Shown here in pieces: positions 43,711 through 52,258 of a stretch of DNA of 54,300 nt (position 1 is the stretch's first letter; each line of letters begins with the position of its first letter). The notes beneath the pieces were generated by a model. That model had not been told where the DNA came from, did not search any database, and saw nothing but the letters and a program-made list of their open reading frames with translations. The stretch comes from an uncultured Prolixibacteraceae bacterium. GTDB lineage: Bacteria; Bacteroidota; Bacteroidia; Bacteroidales; Prolixibacteraceae. The position numbers and the translations under genes are program-made. The stretch spans positions 1 to 54,300 of the forward strand of contig CAJXZG010000027.1 of NCBI GenBank assembly GCA_913063265.1. The letters run 5' to 3'.

Positions 43711-44238
43711 ATGAACAGAACAATTAAATTTTTTGTGTCAGGAATAATCTTGATATTTACTTCGCTTTTGTATTCGTGTGAGGATAAAATTGAGGTTCCG
43801 CAACGCACACCCGAAATAGAAAAAACAGAAATAAATGAAGCTCTTGCCTCATTGGTTAAAGAAGGATTTACGGTGGATTCAACATCATCAGGTTTATATT
43901 ACATAATGCATAAAGAAGGTAGCGGACCCTACCCGGAAAAAAGTGATACTTGTGGGTTGATTTATAATGGATTTTTTCTAAGCGGACATCAGTTTGATTC
44001 TTCCGGATTGTATTATGAAGACAGTGTATGGCATTTCAGATATTTGGAGGTTCCTCTTATTAAAGGATTTGACGAAGGTGTCGCTTTGCTTAACAAAGGT
44101 GCCATCGCGGATATTCTAATTCCTTCAAGTTTGGGTTATGGAGCAATGGGTTATGGAAGTATTCCACCATATACTCCCTTGTTTTTTAATCTTAAATTAG
44201 TGGAGTTAAATCCGCTGATTGAAGAAGAAGACAATTAG
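43711..44238 (+). CDS. FKBP-type peptidyl-prolyl isomerase lipoprotein
   Basis: This 175-aa envelope-anchored prolyl isomerase has a lipobox ending LYSC (Cys23). The FKBP domain (about residues 75-170) shows GLIYNGFFLSGHQFDSS, PLIKGFDEGVALLNKGAIAD, SSLGYGAMGYGSIPPYTPL and FNLKLVEL. It probably helps fold exported proteins. It has its own promoter and terminator, so it is a complete monocistronic unit. Confidence 0.93.
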   Translation: MNRTIKFFVSGIILIFTSLLYSCEDKIEVPQRTPEIEKTEINEALASLVKEGFTVDSTSSGLYYIMHKEGSGPYPEKSDTCGLIYNGFFLSGHQFDSSGLYYEDSVWHFRYLEVPLIKGFDEGVALLNKGAIADILIPSSLGYGAMGYGSIPPYTPLFFNLKLVELNPLIEEEDN

Positions 44239-44307
44239 TTATTTAAAATCTAAAACATACCATATTAAGTAGATTATTGTAATACCAAAAGAATAATTAG
44301 ACTTATT

Positions 44308-44339
44308 AATCCCGTTAGGAATACTGACGGGATTTTTTT
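44308..44339 (+). terminator. Rho-independent terminator
   Basis: The stem AATCCCGT/ACGGGATT has an 11-nt loop and is followed by TTTTT. It lies 70 bp after the FKBP stop and ends that transcript before the fusion gene. Confidence 0.8.
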
Positions 44340-44410
44340 ATAATCTGCTTACAAAAAATCTAAACTTATTGACACATGCCTTGTTCTTTTTAGATATGAC
44401 CTTAAAACTT

Positions 44411-46678
44411 ATGGAACCAACAAATCCGAAAAAAAAAATTCGCGATTACAGTCTTGTCGGTAAAGAATCAAAATTAGCAATAGAAAACGGCCTTGCTGAT
44501 GCAACATGGTACACTTCTCCTGTTGACTGGGAGAAAATGAAAGAATTGCTTGTCAGAAAAAATGGTCCGGCAATACGGGATACCATAATCTGGTTTGGTT
44601 TGATTTTTGGTTTTGCCTACCTCACTATTCTTTTGTGGGGAAGCTGGTGGTTTATACTTCCTTACATTGCTTACAGTACTTTGTATGCATCAACATCCGA
44701 TTCCAGATGGCATGAATCAAGTCATGGAACAGCTTTTAAGTCAGACTGGATGAACAATGTTCTTTACGAGATTTCATCCTTTATGGTAACGCGCCAATCT
44801 ACGGTTTGGCGATGGAGCCATACTCGTCATCACAGTGACACAATTATACGGGGCCGTGACCCAGAAATTGCTGTTCCAAGACCACCGGTTATAAAACTAA
44901 TTCTTATCAATTTTTTTGGAATTAAAAGTGTTTCTAAAGAAATCAGAAGATTAGTGATTCATGCAAGCGGTCGGATTGAAGAAAATGTGGCTACCTATCT
45001 GCCAAAATCAGAGTATAAAACAGTAATTTTTAAAGCTAGAATTTACGTTTTAATCTATCTGAGCGTAATTACTTTAAGTATCATCTATTCAACCATTTTA
45101 CCACTTCTGTTTATTGGAATATCAACATTGGTCGGCTCATGGCTTATGCCGGTCTACGGTTTAACTCAACATGCCGGACTTGCTGAAAATGTTCTGGATC
45201 ACCGATTGAATTGCAGAACAGTTTACATGAACCGGATTCATCGTTTTTTGTACTGGAATATGAATTATCATGTCGAACATCACATGTTTCCTTTGGTTCC
45301 ATACCATGCCCTGCCAAAACTTCACGAACTGGTAAAAGATGATTGTCCGCCTGCATATTCGGGAATTATTAATGCTTATAAAGAAATTATTCCGACGCTT
45401 AAGAAACAATCGAAAGATCCTAACTATTTTGTCGAAAGAAAACTTCCGGCCAATACCAACCGTCAGGAAAAACCTGTTCATAAATTTGTTGGCTCAACAA
45501 AAGATGCCGATTCTGAAGGTTGGGTAAAAGTGTGTGATACCAATAATTTAAGAATAAACGATGTTATTCGATTTGATTGTGATGAAAATACATATGCAAT
45601 ATATCAAACTCAAAAAGGAAAATTTTATGCAAGCGATGGTATTTGTACTCATGGCAATATGCATCTATCGGAAGGATTGATAATTGGCGAACAAATTGAA
45701 TGTGCCAAACACAATGGCAGATTTAAAATTTCAGACGGTACAGTGCAACGGCCACCGGTTTGTATCGGATTAAATACCTATAAAGTAATTGAAAAAGAAA
45801 ATACACTTTTTATAAAACCCACTAACGGAGAAAATAAATCCATTGAAAATATTCATCATCTAAAAGTAATAAGTAACAACAATGTAGCCACGTTCATAAA
45901 AGAACTTGTTCTTGAACCTTTGACAGCATCTGACAAATTTGAATTTAAACCCGGTGAATATATCCATTTAGAAATACCGGACCACGAAACAGAATTTAAA
46001 ACAATTGATATCAATGAACCTTTCTACAGCCTTTGGAAAAAGCAGAATATTTTTAATTTTTATTCATTTAATAAAACAAAAACCAGACGAAATTACTCAC
46101 TTGCCAATAATCCGGCGAACTCAGGGCAATACAAATTTAATGTTCGGATTGCAACTCCCCCCCCGGGAATAAACTGTAGTGCCGGAGTTGGTTCGAGCTA
46201 TGCCTTTAATTTAAAACCCGGAGATATAATTAAAGCCACCGGGCCATATGGAGATTTTCATATTAAAGAAACCCAAAATGAAATGGTATACGTTGGTGGT
46301 GGTGCCGGAATGGCACCGCTTCGTTCACATATTTCATATTTATTCGAATCCCAAAAAACAAATCGTAAAGTGAGCTTTTGGTATGGTGCCCGATCTTTAT
46401 CAGAATTATATTACGGTGATTATTTTAGTTCATTGGCAGAAAAGTATCCAAATTTTTCTTTTATCTTTTCTCTTTCTGAACCATTGAAATCAGATAAATG
46501 GACCTGGCATACAGGATTTATTCACGAGATACTTGAGCGGGAATTTTTAAGTAAAGTTCAGGATGTAGATAAAAAAGAATACTATTTATGTGGTCCACCT
46601 GAAATGATAAAAGCGCTGCAAATTACATTATCAAAATATGGTGTACCAAAAAATTTGGTTTCTTTTGATGAATTTTGA
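44411..46678 (+). CDS. Desaturase-Rieske-NqrF-like reductase triple fusion (MocD-E-F like)
   Basis: This 755-aa polypeptide joins three redox modules. The N-terminal membrane fatty-acid-desaturase/hydroxylase domain (about residues 1-345) has the di-iron histidine boxes HESSH (101-105), HTRHH (137-141) and HVEHH (287-291). The middle Rieske domain (about 360-450) has Cys412-x-His414 and Cys431-x2-His434. The C-terminal FAD/NAD reductase (about 475-755) has RRNYS (559-563), GGGAGMAP (from 629) and CGPPEM (from 727), and its stretch RIATPPPG resembles the flavin module of NqrF. The set equals rhizobial MocD, MocE and MocF in one chain and would be a self-sufficient NADH-dependent oxygenase. The frame is open to a TTG at 44369 and an ATG at 44396; Met at 44411 is preferred because it fits the short N-termini of relatives. 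The substrate is unknown. Confidence 0.88.
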   Translation: MEPTNPKKKIRDYSLVGKESKLAIENGLADATWYTSPVDWEKMKELLVRKNGPAIRDTIIWFGLIFGFAYLTILLWGSWWFILPYIAYSTLYASTSDSRWHESSHGTAFKSDWMNNVLYEISSFMVTRQSTVWRWSHTRHHSDTIIRGRDPEIAVPRPPVIKLILINFFGIKSVSKEIRRLVIHASGRIEENVATYLPKSEYKTVIFKARIYVLIYLSVITLSIIYSTILPLLFIGISTLVGSWLMPVYGLTQHAGLAENVLDHRLNCRTVYMNRIHRFLYWNMNYHVEHHMFPLVPYHALPKLHELVKDDCPPAYSGIINAYKEIIPTLKKQSKDPNYFVERKLPANTNRQEKPVHKFVGSTKDADSEGWVKVCDTNNLRINDVIRFDCDENTYAIYQTQKGKFYASDGICTHGNMHLSEGLIIGEQIECAKHNGRFKISDGTVQRPPVCIGLNTYKVIEKENTLFIKPTNGENKSIENIHHLKVISNNNVATFIKELVLEPLTASDKFEFKPGEYIHLEIPDHETEFKTIDINEPFYSLWKKQNIFNFYSFNKTKTRRNYSLANNPANSGQYKFNVRIATPPPGINCSAGVGSSYAFNLKPGDIIKATGPYGDFHIKETQNEMVYVGGGAGMAPLRSHISYLFESQKTNRKVSFWYGARSLSELYYGDYFSSLAEKYPNFSFIFSLSEPLKSDKWTWHTGFIHEILEREFLSKVQDVDKKEYYLCGPPEMIKALQITLSKYGVPKNLVSFDEF

Positions 46679-46680
46679 AG

Positions 46681-47727
46681 TTATAAATTTACAGTCCTTT
46701 TCTCATTATTACTTTTCAGACAGGCTTCAAGAATTTTTAATACTTCCAGGGCTTCCTCAGGCTTAACTAAAAGTTCAGCACCGTTTCTTAAAACATCAAA
46801 TACATTATTATAAAAGATATTATAATTACCCGGAATCGTTTCAATTTTTTCAATATGATCTTGTCCGTCTTTTTCGTACAGTAAAGTGCCCCATTCTGCT
46901 TTGGTTTCTTTTCCCCAGTTATCTCCTTGTGGCAGATTTCCATTCTTCAGTAATTCCTCCTGTGGATCGATTCCCCATTTATGAAAAGTACCATATTCCC
47001 CGTAAATGCTATACCGGGGTCCGGGATTTTTTACAAGATACGAGCACTTTAATAATGCGGTAAATCCTTCATACTCCATTCTGATATCATAATAATCGGT
47101 AACTACACCACCTTTTCTGACAATACGCAAGTGAGCTGTAACAGCTTTTGGTTTACCAAACAAAACATATACCTGATCGACCATGTGAGACCCCAGGTTA
47201 TACAAAACCCCTGCGTAATCATCTCCTACTTCCTTCCAGGTATCCGGTGTAATCATTGTGCGATAACGATCATAATGAGATTCAAATTCAATTAAGCGCC
47301 CAAGTTTTTTATTATTTAATATTTTTTGAACCGTCAAAAAATCGCCATCCCAACGACGATTTTGGTAAACAGTAAAAACCAGTCCGTTTTGTTTTGATAA
47401 ACTGATAAGTTCCTTAGCCTTACGGCTATCAAGAGTTATAGGTTTCTCCACAACAACATGTTTTCCATTTAACAACGCTTGTTTGCACATTTCATAGTGA
47501 TACTTGTCCGGAGTGTTTACTACAACAAGTTCAATATTTTTATCGGCCAGAATGTCGTCAAAGGACCTTACAATTTTTGTATCCGGGAACATTTGTAGGG
47601 ATAAATTTTTAGTCCTTTCCAAAATTGATAAAACTCTAAAACCTTGATTTACTTTTAATGATGGGCCATGAAAAACAAGACCGGACATTCCGAAAGAAGC
47701 TATTGCTGTGTTAATAACAGAATTCAT
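46681..47727 (-). CDS. Cytosolic Gfo/Idh/MocA-family oxidoreductase
   Basis: This 348-aa NAD(P)-dependent dehydrogenase has no export signal, unlike the family member at 2.5 kb. The dinucleotide loop is ASFGMSGLVFHG (about residues 10-21). The active-site motif VEKPITLD carries Glu94-Lys95-Pro96, and LGSHMVDQVYVLFG in the C-terminal domain is typical. It resembles cyclitol or sugar dehydrogenases of the YdgJ/ScyI type. It ends 2 bp from the end of the convergent triple-fusion gene. The family name comes from rhizopine dehydrogenase MocA, which makes the pairing notable, but convergent genes need not share a pathway. Confidence 0.87.
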   Translation of the reverse strand: MNSVINTAIASFGMSGLVFHGPSLKVNQGFRVLSILERTKNLSLQMFPDTKIVRSFDDILADKNIELVVVNTPDKYHYEMCKQALLNGKHVVVEKPITLDSRKAKELISLSKQNGLVFTVYQNRRWDGDFLTVQKILNNKKLGRLIEFESHYDRYRTMITPDTWKEVGDDYAGVLYNLGSHMVDQVYVLFGKPKAVTAHLRIVRKGGVVTDYYDIRMEYEGFTALLKCSYLVKNPGPRYSIYGEYGTFHKWGIDPQEELLKNGNLPQGDNWGKETKAEWGTLLYEKDGQDHIEKIETIPGNYNIFYNNVFDVLRNGAELLVKPEEALEVLKILEACLKSNNEKRTVNL

Positions 47728-47815
47728 TTCAAATATTTTTTTGTATGCAATTTTTAGTTCTTACAGCGAAAGTTGCTGAATAACATCTAAAATAAGCGAA
47801 TTTGTTTTACTCTTC

Positions 47816-47848
47816 TTTGTAAAAAATCAATATTTGATTGTAATTTCG
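47816..47848 (+). promoter_or_regulatory. Possible promoter of the cytidylate-kinase-like gene
   Basis: TTTG at 47816-47819 is followed after 21 nt by TAATTTCG (47841-47848), one base off the -7 consensus. The leader would be about 30 nt. Confidence 0.4.
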
Positions 47849-47886
47849 AATTTACTAAATTCAGTTGCTTCTAAAAAACCGAAAAA

Positions 47887-48609
47887 ATGGAAAAACTTGT
47901 AAACAACTATTTACATACTTTTATGTGTTATAATCTCGAAACCGGTGATTTTCCCGGTCCGGTTGTTACTATTTCGAGACAAGCAGGTTGTTCGGCCCGT
48001 AGAATTGCGATCAAACTCTCGAAAATTTTAACAGGGTATAGTTATATGTCGGACACAAAAACCGAAGCCGAATGGGAATGGGTTGACAAAAAGGCATTTA
48101 ACAAAGTTGTTGATGAAATGATTAAAGAGATTAAAGAGGGAGAATACGACGACACAGAAGAAGCAATAAAAATGTTAAAGGAAGTAGCAAAAGCCTATTC
48201 TGCCGAAAAAGTTTATGATATTTTGGATGAAAGACTAATTGAGGTATTAAAAGGTGTAATTTGCAGGTTGGCCTACAATGGCAGGAAAATAATTGTTGGC
48301 CGTTCAGCAGGTGTTATTCTCAAAAATATTCCTAACAAATTGAATGTAAGGCTTGAGGCTCCTAAAGACTGGCGAATAAACCGGGTAATGCAAATTAATG
48401 ATTATAGTCAGGCTAAAGCTGTAGAATATATCGATAAAATGGATAAAAAAAGAGATACATTTATTGAAAAAATTAATGGTAGAAAAGCAGAGAATAATGA
48501 TTTCGATGTAATTTTTAACTATGCATCGCTTGGTGATGATGAAATTGTTGATGCTATTATTCATATACTTCGAAATAAAAATATAATTTCACAACATATA
48601 GGATATTAG
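47887..48609 (+). CDS. Cytidylate-kinase-like protein
   Basis: This 240-aa P-loop-type protein is of the cytidylate kinase-like family. The N-terminal nucleotide loop reads VVTISRQAGCSARRIAIKLS (about residues 27-46), where classical kinases have more glycines. The landmark KIIVGRSAGVILKNIPN lies in the middle, and LNVRLEAPKDWRINRVM provides lid-type arginines. It is probably a nucleoside monophosphate kinase or relative; the substrate is not certain because the normal cmk gene is usually separate. It is monocistronic, with a terminator. Confidence 0.83.
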   Translation: MEKLVNNYLHTFMCYNLETGDFPGPVVTISRQAGCSARRIAIKLSKILTGYSYMSDTKTEAEWEWVDKKAFNKVVDEMIKEIKEGEYDDTEEAIKMLKEVAKAYSAEKVYDILDERLIEVLKGVICRLAYNGRKIIVGRSAGVILKNIPNKLNVRLEAPKDWRINRVMQINDYSQAKAVEYIDKMDKKRDTFIEKINGRKAENNDFDVIFNYASLGDDEIVDAIIHILRNKNIISQHIGY

Positions 48610-48647
48610 TTATCCTAAAATTTTTATAAATATTAATCTCACCTTAC

Positions 48648-48673
48648 AAACCTTCCTCCGGGAAGGTTTTTTT
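48648..48673 (+). terminator. Rho-independent terminator
   Basis: The perfect 9-bp stem AAACCTTCC/GGAAGGTTT with loop TCCG is followed by a T-run. It ends the cytidylate-kinase-like transcript, 39 bp after the stop. Confidence 0.88.
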
Positions 48674-48882
48674 ATGTCCATATAATCTATATTTTTTGAG
48701 AAAATACAATAATCACTAGTAATTCTGACAAATTGTACTTTTCTTTGCATTAGAAGTTTAAAAGTTTTACTATTAGGGATTTACCTGATTCTTTTTTAAT
48801 TTATTACAAACTAATTCTGAACCATATTTCCCCGTTAAAACTCTTCTTTAATTATTTTTTTATTATTTATTGTTTAAATTTT
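48674..48882 (+). promoter_or_regulatory. AT-rich leader/promoter region of the RRM gene
   Basis: About 200 bp of very AT-rich sequence precede the RRM start. A weak -7-like TACTTTTC lies at 48736-48743; if used, the mRNA leader would be over 130 nt, as in many cold-shock RNA-binding protein genes. No ORF or stable hairpin is seen. Confidence 0.35.
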
Positions 48883-49257
48883 ATGAATTTATTTGTTGCA
48901 AAATTAAGCTCAACTACAACGGTTGACGATGTACAGGAACTTTTCTCGGCACACGGGGAAGTGAGTTCAGTCAAAATTATTATGGACAGAGAAACCGGTA
49001 ACTCAAAAGGTTACGGTTTTGTTGAAATGCCAAACGACGAAGAGGCAAATGCTGCTATTGCTGCATTAAACGAATCAGAAGTTGATGGAAAAGCAATTGT
49101 TGTTAAGGAATCGGAACCTCGTGAAGAAAAACCACGCAGAAACTTTGGTGGAGGCGGTGGCTACAATCGTGGAGGCGGTGGTGGATACAACCGTGGAGGC
49201 GGTGGTGGATACCAGCGTCGTGATGATAACCGGGGCGGGGGAAGAAACCGCTGGTAA
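48883..49257 (+). CDS. RRM-type glycine-rich RNA-binding protein
   Basis: This 124-aa protein has one RNA recognition motif (about residues 1-78) with RNP2 LFVAKL and RNP1 KGYGFVEM. The tail is Gly/Arg-rich, made of GGGGGYNR-type repeats, and ends RNRW. Such proteins in Bacteroidota and cyanobacteria bind RNA and are often cold-induced. It is transcribed alone, with a terminator directly after it. The repeat tail makes length changes by slippage likely. Confidence 0.92.
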   Translation: MNLFVAKLSSTTTVDDVQELFSAHGEVSSVKIIMDRETGNSKGYGFVEMPNDEEANAAIAALNESEVDGKAIVVKESEPREEKPRRNFGGGGGYNRGGGGGYNRGGGGGYQRRDDNRGGGRNRW

Positions 49258-49276
49258 AAACGAGCTAAAGAAATTT

Positions 49277-49308
49277 AAAAGCCATTCTTAAAAGGATGGC
49301 TTTTTTTT
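49277..49308. terminator. Bidirectional terminator after the RRM gene
   Basis: The stem AAAAGCCAT/ATGGCTTTT with a short interior is followed by eight T. The T-run reaches the stop codon of the convergent asparaginase gene (49307-49309). On the minus strand the stem is also followed by TTTTAAATTT. Confidence 0.8.
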
Positions 49309-50299
49309 ATAATCTTTTAAACCAGGATTCTGCATTTTCAAGTTTAGTAACTTTTGACGATTTTACCGCAAAAGTAAAGTCAGGCTGGATACAATATGCA
49401 CCATATTCACCATCGGTGTTTAGCGCAATAAATCCAACCTGATGATGCTCATAATCAGGTATCTTTTTTGAAATACGTAATACTGCTTCTTCACATGCTT
49501 CTTTTGGTGATTTACCTTGTCTCATTAATTCAACAACCAAAAAAGAACCAAGGGTTTTCATCACCAATTCACCTGAGCCTGTCGCTGTTGCTCCTCCAAC
49601 ATCTCCGTCAACAAATAAACCAGCACCAATTATAGGAGAATCACCGATACGGCCATGCATTTTATATGCCATTCCGCTGGTACTGCATGCTCCTGATAAT
49701 CTTCCGTTTTTATCAAGTGCAAGCATTCCAATAGTATCATGGTTTTCTAAAATCTGGTCCTCAATATTAATTTTAGAACTAAACTCCTGATCCTCTTTTT
49801 TCCATTTTTTCCACAATTTTTTCATTTCCGGAGTAAGCAGGTTTTCTTGCTTGAAGCCATTTTCTTTGGCGAATTTATTGGCCCCCTTTCCGGTAAGCAT
49901 TACATGAGGTGAATTTTCCATAACTTTTCTTGCCACAGAAACCGGGTGTTTAATATTTTGTAGAAATCCAACACTCCCGGCATTTCCTTTCTCATCCATT
50001 ACAGATGCGTCAAGCGTAACATTTCCATCCGCATCGGGAATACCACCGTAACCCACTGTCATTACTTTTGGATCTGCTTCAGGAACTTTTACACCCATTT
50101 CAACAGCATCTAATGAATATCCACCATCAGATAAAATTTTCCAGGCCGCTTCATTGGCAGCCAAACCATGTCTCCAGGTAGATATTACTACAGGAATTTG
50201 TTTGTTTTGAAATAAAGAATCAGAAAAGGATTTCGGGGCAATACCAACTGCAGCAACTGCTAAACCGCTTTTAGTCAAAAAAGAACGACGTGTAATCAT
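49307..50299 (-). CDS. Tat-exported glycosylasparaginase-type Ntn hydrolase
   Basis: This 330-aa enzyme has a Tat signal (TRRSFLTKSG, residues 3-12). It is of the N4-(beta-N-acetylglucosaminyl)-L-asparaginase family, which cleaves the GlcNAc-Asn bond of N-glycoproteins. Self-processing would occur before Thr189 in NHDTIGMLAL. The block RIGDSPIIGAGLFVDGDVGGATATGSGE, at about residues 215-242, holds the substrate-binding residues. It has a typical single-chain precursor length. Export by Tat agrees with the flavobacterial enzyme, which is periplasmic. It is alone in its unit. Confidence 0.9.
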   Translation of the reverse strand: MITRRSFLTKSGLAVAAVGIAPKSFSDSLFQNKQIPVVISTWRHGLAANEAAWKILSDGGYSLDAVEMGVKVPEADPKVMTVGYGGIPDADGNVTLDASVMDEKGNAGSVGFLQNIKHPVSVARKVMENSPHVMLTGKGANKFAKENGFKQENLLTPEMKKLWKKWKKEDQEFSSKINIEDQILENHDTIGMLALDKNGRLSGACSTSGMAYKMHGRIGDSPIIGAGLFVDGDVGGATATGSGELVMKTLGSFLVVELMRQGKSPKEACEEAVLRISKKIPDYEHHQVGFIALNTDGEYGAYCIQPDFTFAVKSSKVTKLENAESWFKRL

Positions 50300-50452
50300 G
50301 GCTTATATATTTATAAACGAAAGTAAAGAATATAAATTCCAAATCACAATACTCAAATCTCAAATAATCCTTAAAAATTAAATAGATAATTAGATTTTAT
50401 AAATAGTTTTTAAAGTTTGATTTTTGGAGCTAATTATTGGAATTTAAAACGA

Positions 50453-52258
50453 TTAGTCGTGAGAGACATTTTGCAGTGTTTTTCTGTATTTAGAAAATAC
50501 CACTGCCCGGGATATAAAACCAAGATACTTTCCATCATCGATTACTGCAAGATTATACCTGCCTGAAGATTCAAATTTTTCGGCCACCATTTCCATATTA
50601 TCGTATGGCGAGATAAAGAACTCGGGCATATACATAATGTCCTTCACTTTTACAGAATCATATAATTCAGGTTCAAAAATCAGGTTTTTTACTTCAGAAA
50701 GTTTTACCATACCTTTTAAAATTCCATTTTCATCAACAACAGGAAAAAGATTACGATCAGAACGTGAAATAGCCTTTACCAAATCTCTCAGGGTTGCAGA
50801 AGGATGAAGTTTTTCAAAATCGACTTCTATCAATTGTTTTAATTCCATCATTCTTAATACAGCTTTGTCTTTATGATGGGTAATTAGTTCTCCACTTTGA
50901 GCAAGCCTTTTTGTATAAACCGAGTGTGGTTCAAACCGCATTATGGTAAGATATGAAACCGTAGATGTAATTATTAAAGGAATAAACATTCCATACCCAC
51001 TTGTAATTTCAGCAGTAAGAAAAATACCGGTAAGCGGAGCATGCATCACGGCCGCCATCATTCCAGCCATTCCTGCCAAAGCAAAGTTATCTTCCGGCAA
51101 TCCGAGCGAATACAAGGTGTTTAAAAGCTTGATAAGAAAATATCCTCCTACAGCTCCCAGAAAAAGTGTAGGTGCAAAAATACCTCCAATTCCTCCTGAA
51201 CCTGTGGTAGCAGACATGGCAAAAACTTTAAAAATCAGCAATGCACCAAGGAATATCAACATGGCATAAGGACTATCCTGCCAGTGAAAAAACAAAGTAT
51301 GATTAAAAAGACTGGTTCCTTCTCCGTTAAAAATTGAAATAATACTACTATAGCCTTCACCCCAAAGCGGTGGAAATATAAATATCAATAAACTCAGAAC
51401 AAATCCCCCTATTAATAATCTGTAAATCCAACTTTTAATGGAGGAAAACTTAGCTTCGAGAAACATTGCTGAACGTGTAAAATAAAAACCCAGAAGGCCC
51501 GTAAAGACCCCTAAAATAATGTAATAACCAACATTTTCTATTTGAAATGGTAATACATTGGTAAACCTTAGTAAAACATCCTCTCCCATAAAAAAATAGG
51601 AAAGTGCGGTAGCTGAAACTGCAGAAATTAATAAGGGAACTAAATATACCATAGTTAGGTCAAGCATCAGTACCTCAAGGGTAAATACAATTCCGGCAAT
51701 AGGAGCGTTAAAAATACCTGCTATTGCACCTGCTGCGCCACACCCGACCATCAAGGTGACATACTTGTTATTCAATTTAAAGAATCTTGCCAGGTTTGAG
51801 CCTATGGATGCTCCCGTTAATACAATTGGTGCCTCAGCTCCTACCGAGCCTCCCAGACCAATTGTCAACGAACTGGCAATCATTGAACTATATGTATTAT
51901 GTGGCTTTAACTTACTGTTCTTTCGTGAAATTGAAAACAGAATTTTTGCTACACCGTGTCCAATATTTTCTTTAATAACAAATTTTACAAATATTACAGT
52001 AAGAAATATACCAATCATCGGATAAATAAGGTACCAGTAACTTATCGAATCCACAGCAATTAAAGATGTAATTTTTTCAGCAACAAAATGTATAAGGTTT
52101 TTAAGAATCAGTGCTGCAAATCCTGAAAGCAAACCAATAAACAAACTAAGCAGGTAAATAAATTTACGTTCGGAAATGCTTCCAATACGCCACACTACTA
52201 GCTTATTCATCCAGATTTTATAATTACGTCGAAATAGTATCTTAAACGTGCGAAACAT
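50453..52258 (-). CDS. ClC-family chloride transporter with CBS pair (copy 2)
   Basis: This 601-aa ClC-type chloride channel or H+/Cl- antiporter is followed by a C-terminal CBS pair (about residues 465-600). The gating Glu is kept but the motif is GGSVGAEAP rather than GREGP. The first anion-binding motif is GHGVAK instead of GSGIP, and GIFAPTLF is normal. The internal proton-type Glu is present in FTLEVLMLDL. It overlaps the upstream paralog by 17 bp, so the two are co-transcribed; a Met at 52210 is an alternative start. Confidence 0.9.
   Translation of the reverse strand: MFRTFKILFRRNYKIWMNKLVVWRIGSISERKFIYLLSLFIGLLSGFAALILKNLIHFVAEKITSLIAVDSISYWYLIYPMIGIFLTVIFVKFVIKENIGHGVAKILFSISRKNSKLKPHNTYSSMIASSLTIGLGGSVGAEAPIVLTGASIGSNLARFFKLNNKYVTLMVGCGAAGAIAGIFNAPIAGIVFTLEVLMLDLTMVYLVPLLISAVSATALSYFFMGEDVLLRFTNVLPFQIENVGYYIILGVFTGLLGFYFTRSAMFLEAKFSSIKSWIYRLLIGGFVLSLLIFIFPPLWGEGYSSIISIFNGEGTSLFNHTLFFHWQDSPYAMLIFLGALLIFKVFAMSATTGSGGIGGIFAPTLFLGAVGGYFLIKLLNTLYSLGLPEDNFALAGMAGMMAAVMHAPLTGIFLTAEITSGYGMFIPLIITSTVSYLTIMRFEPHSVYTKRLAQSGELITHHKDKAVLRMMELKQLIEVDFEKLHPSATLRDLVKAISRSDRNLFPVVDENGILKGMVKLSEVKNLIFEPELYDSVKVKDIMYMPEFFISPYDNMEMVAEKFESSGRYNLAVIDDGKYLGFISRAVVFSKYRKTLQNVSHD

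Noticed and set aside
44369..44410. Longer N-terminus of the triple fusion from a TTG
   Set aside because: The extra residues are not domain-like. TTGACA followed by TAGATATG here looks more like promoter sequence than coding sequence.
44411..47727. Calling this a rhizopine catabolic locus outright
   Set aside because: The domain set matches, but there is no MocB/MocC-like transport or isomerase gene, the two genes are convergent, and the substrate cannot be read from sequence.
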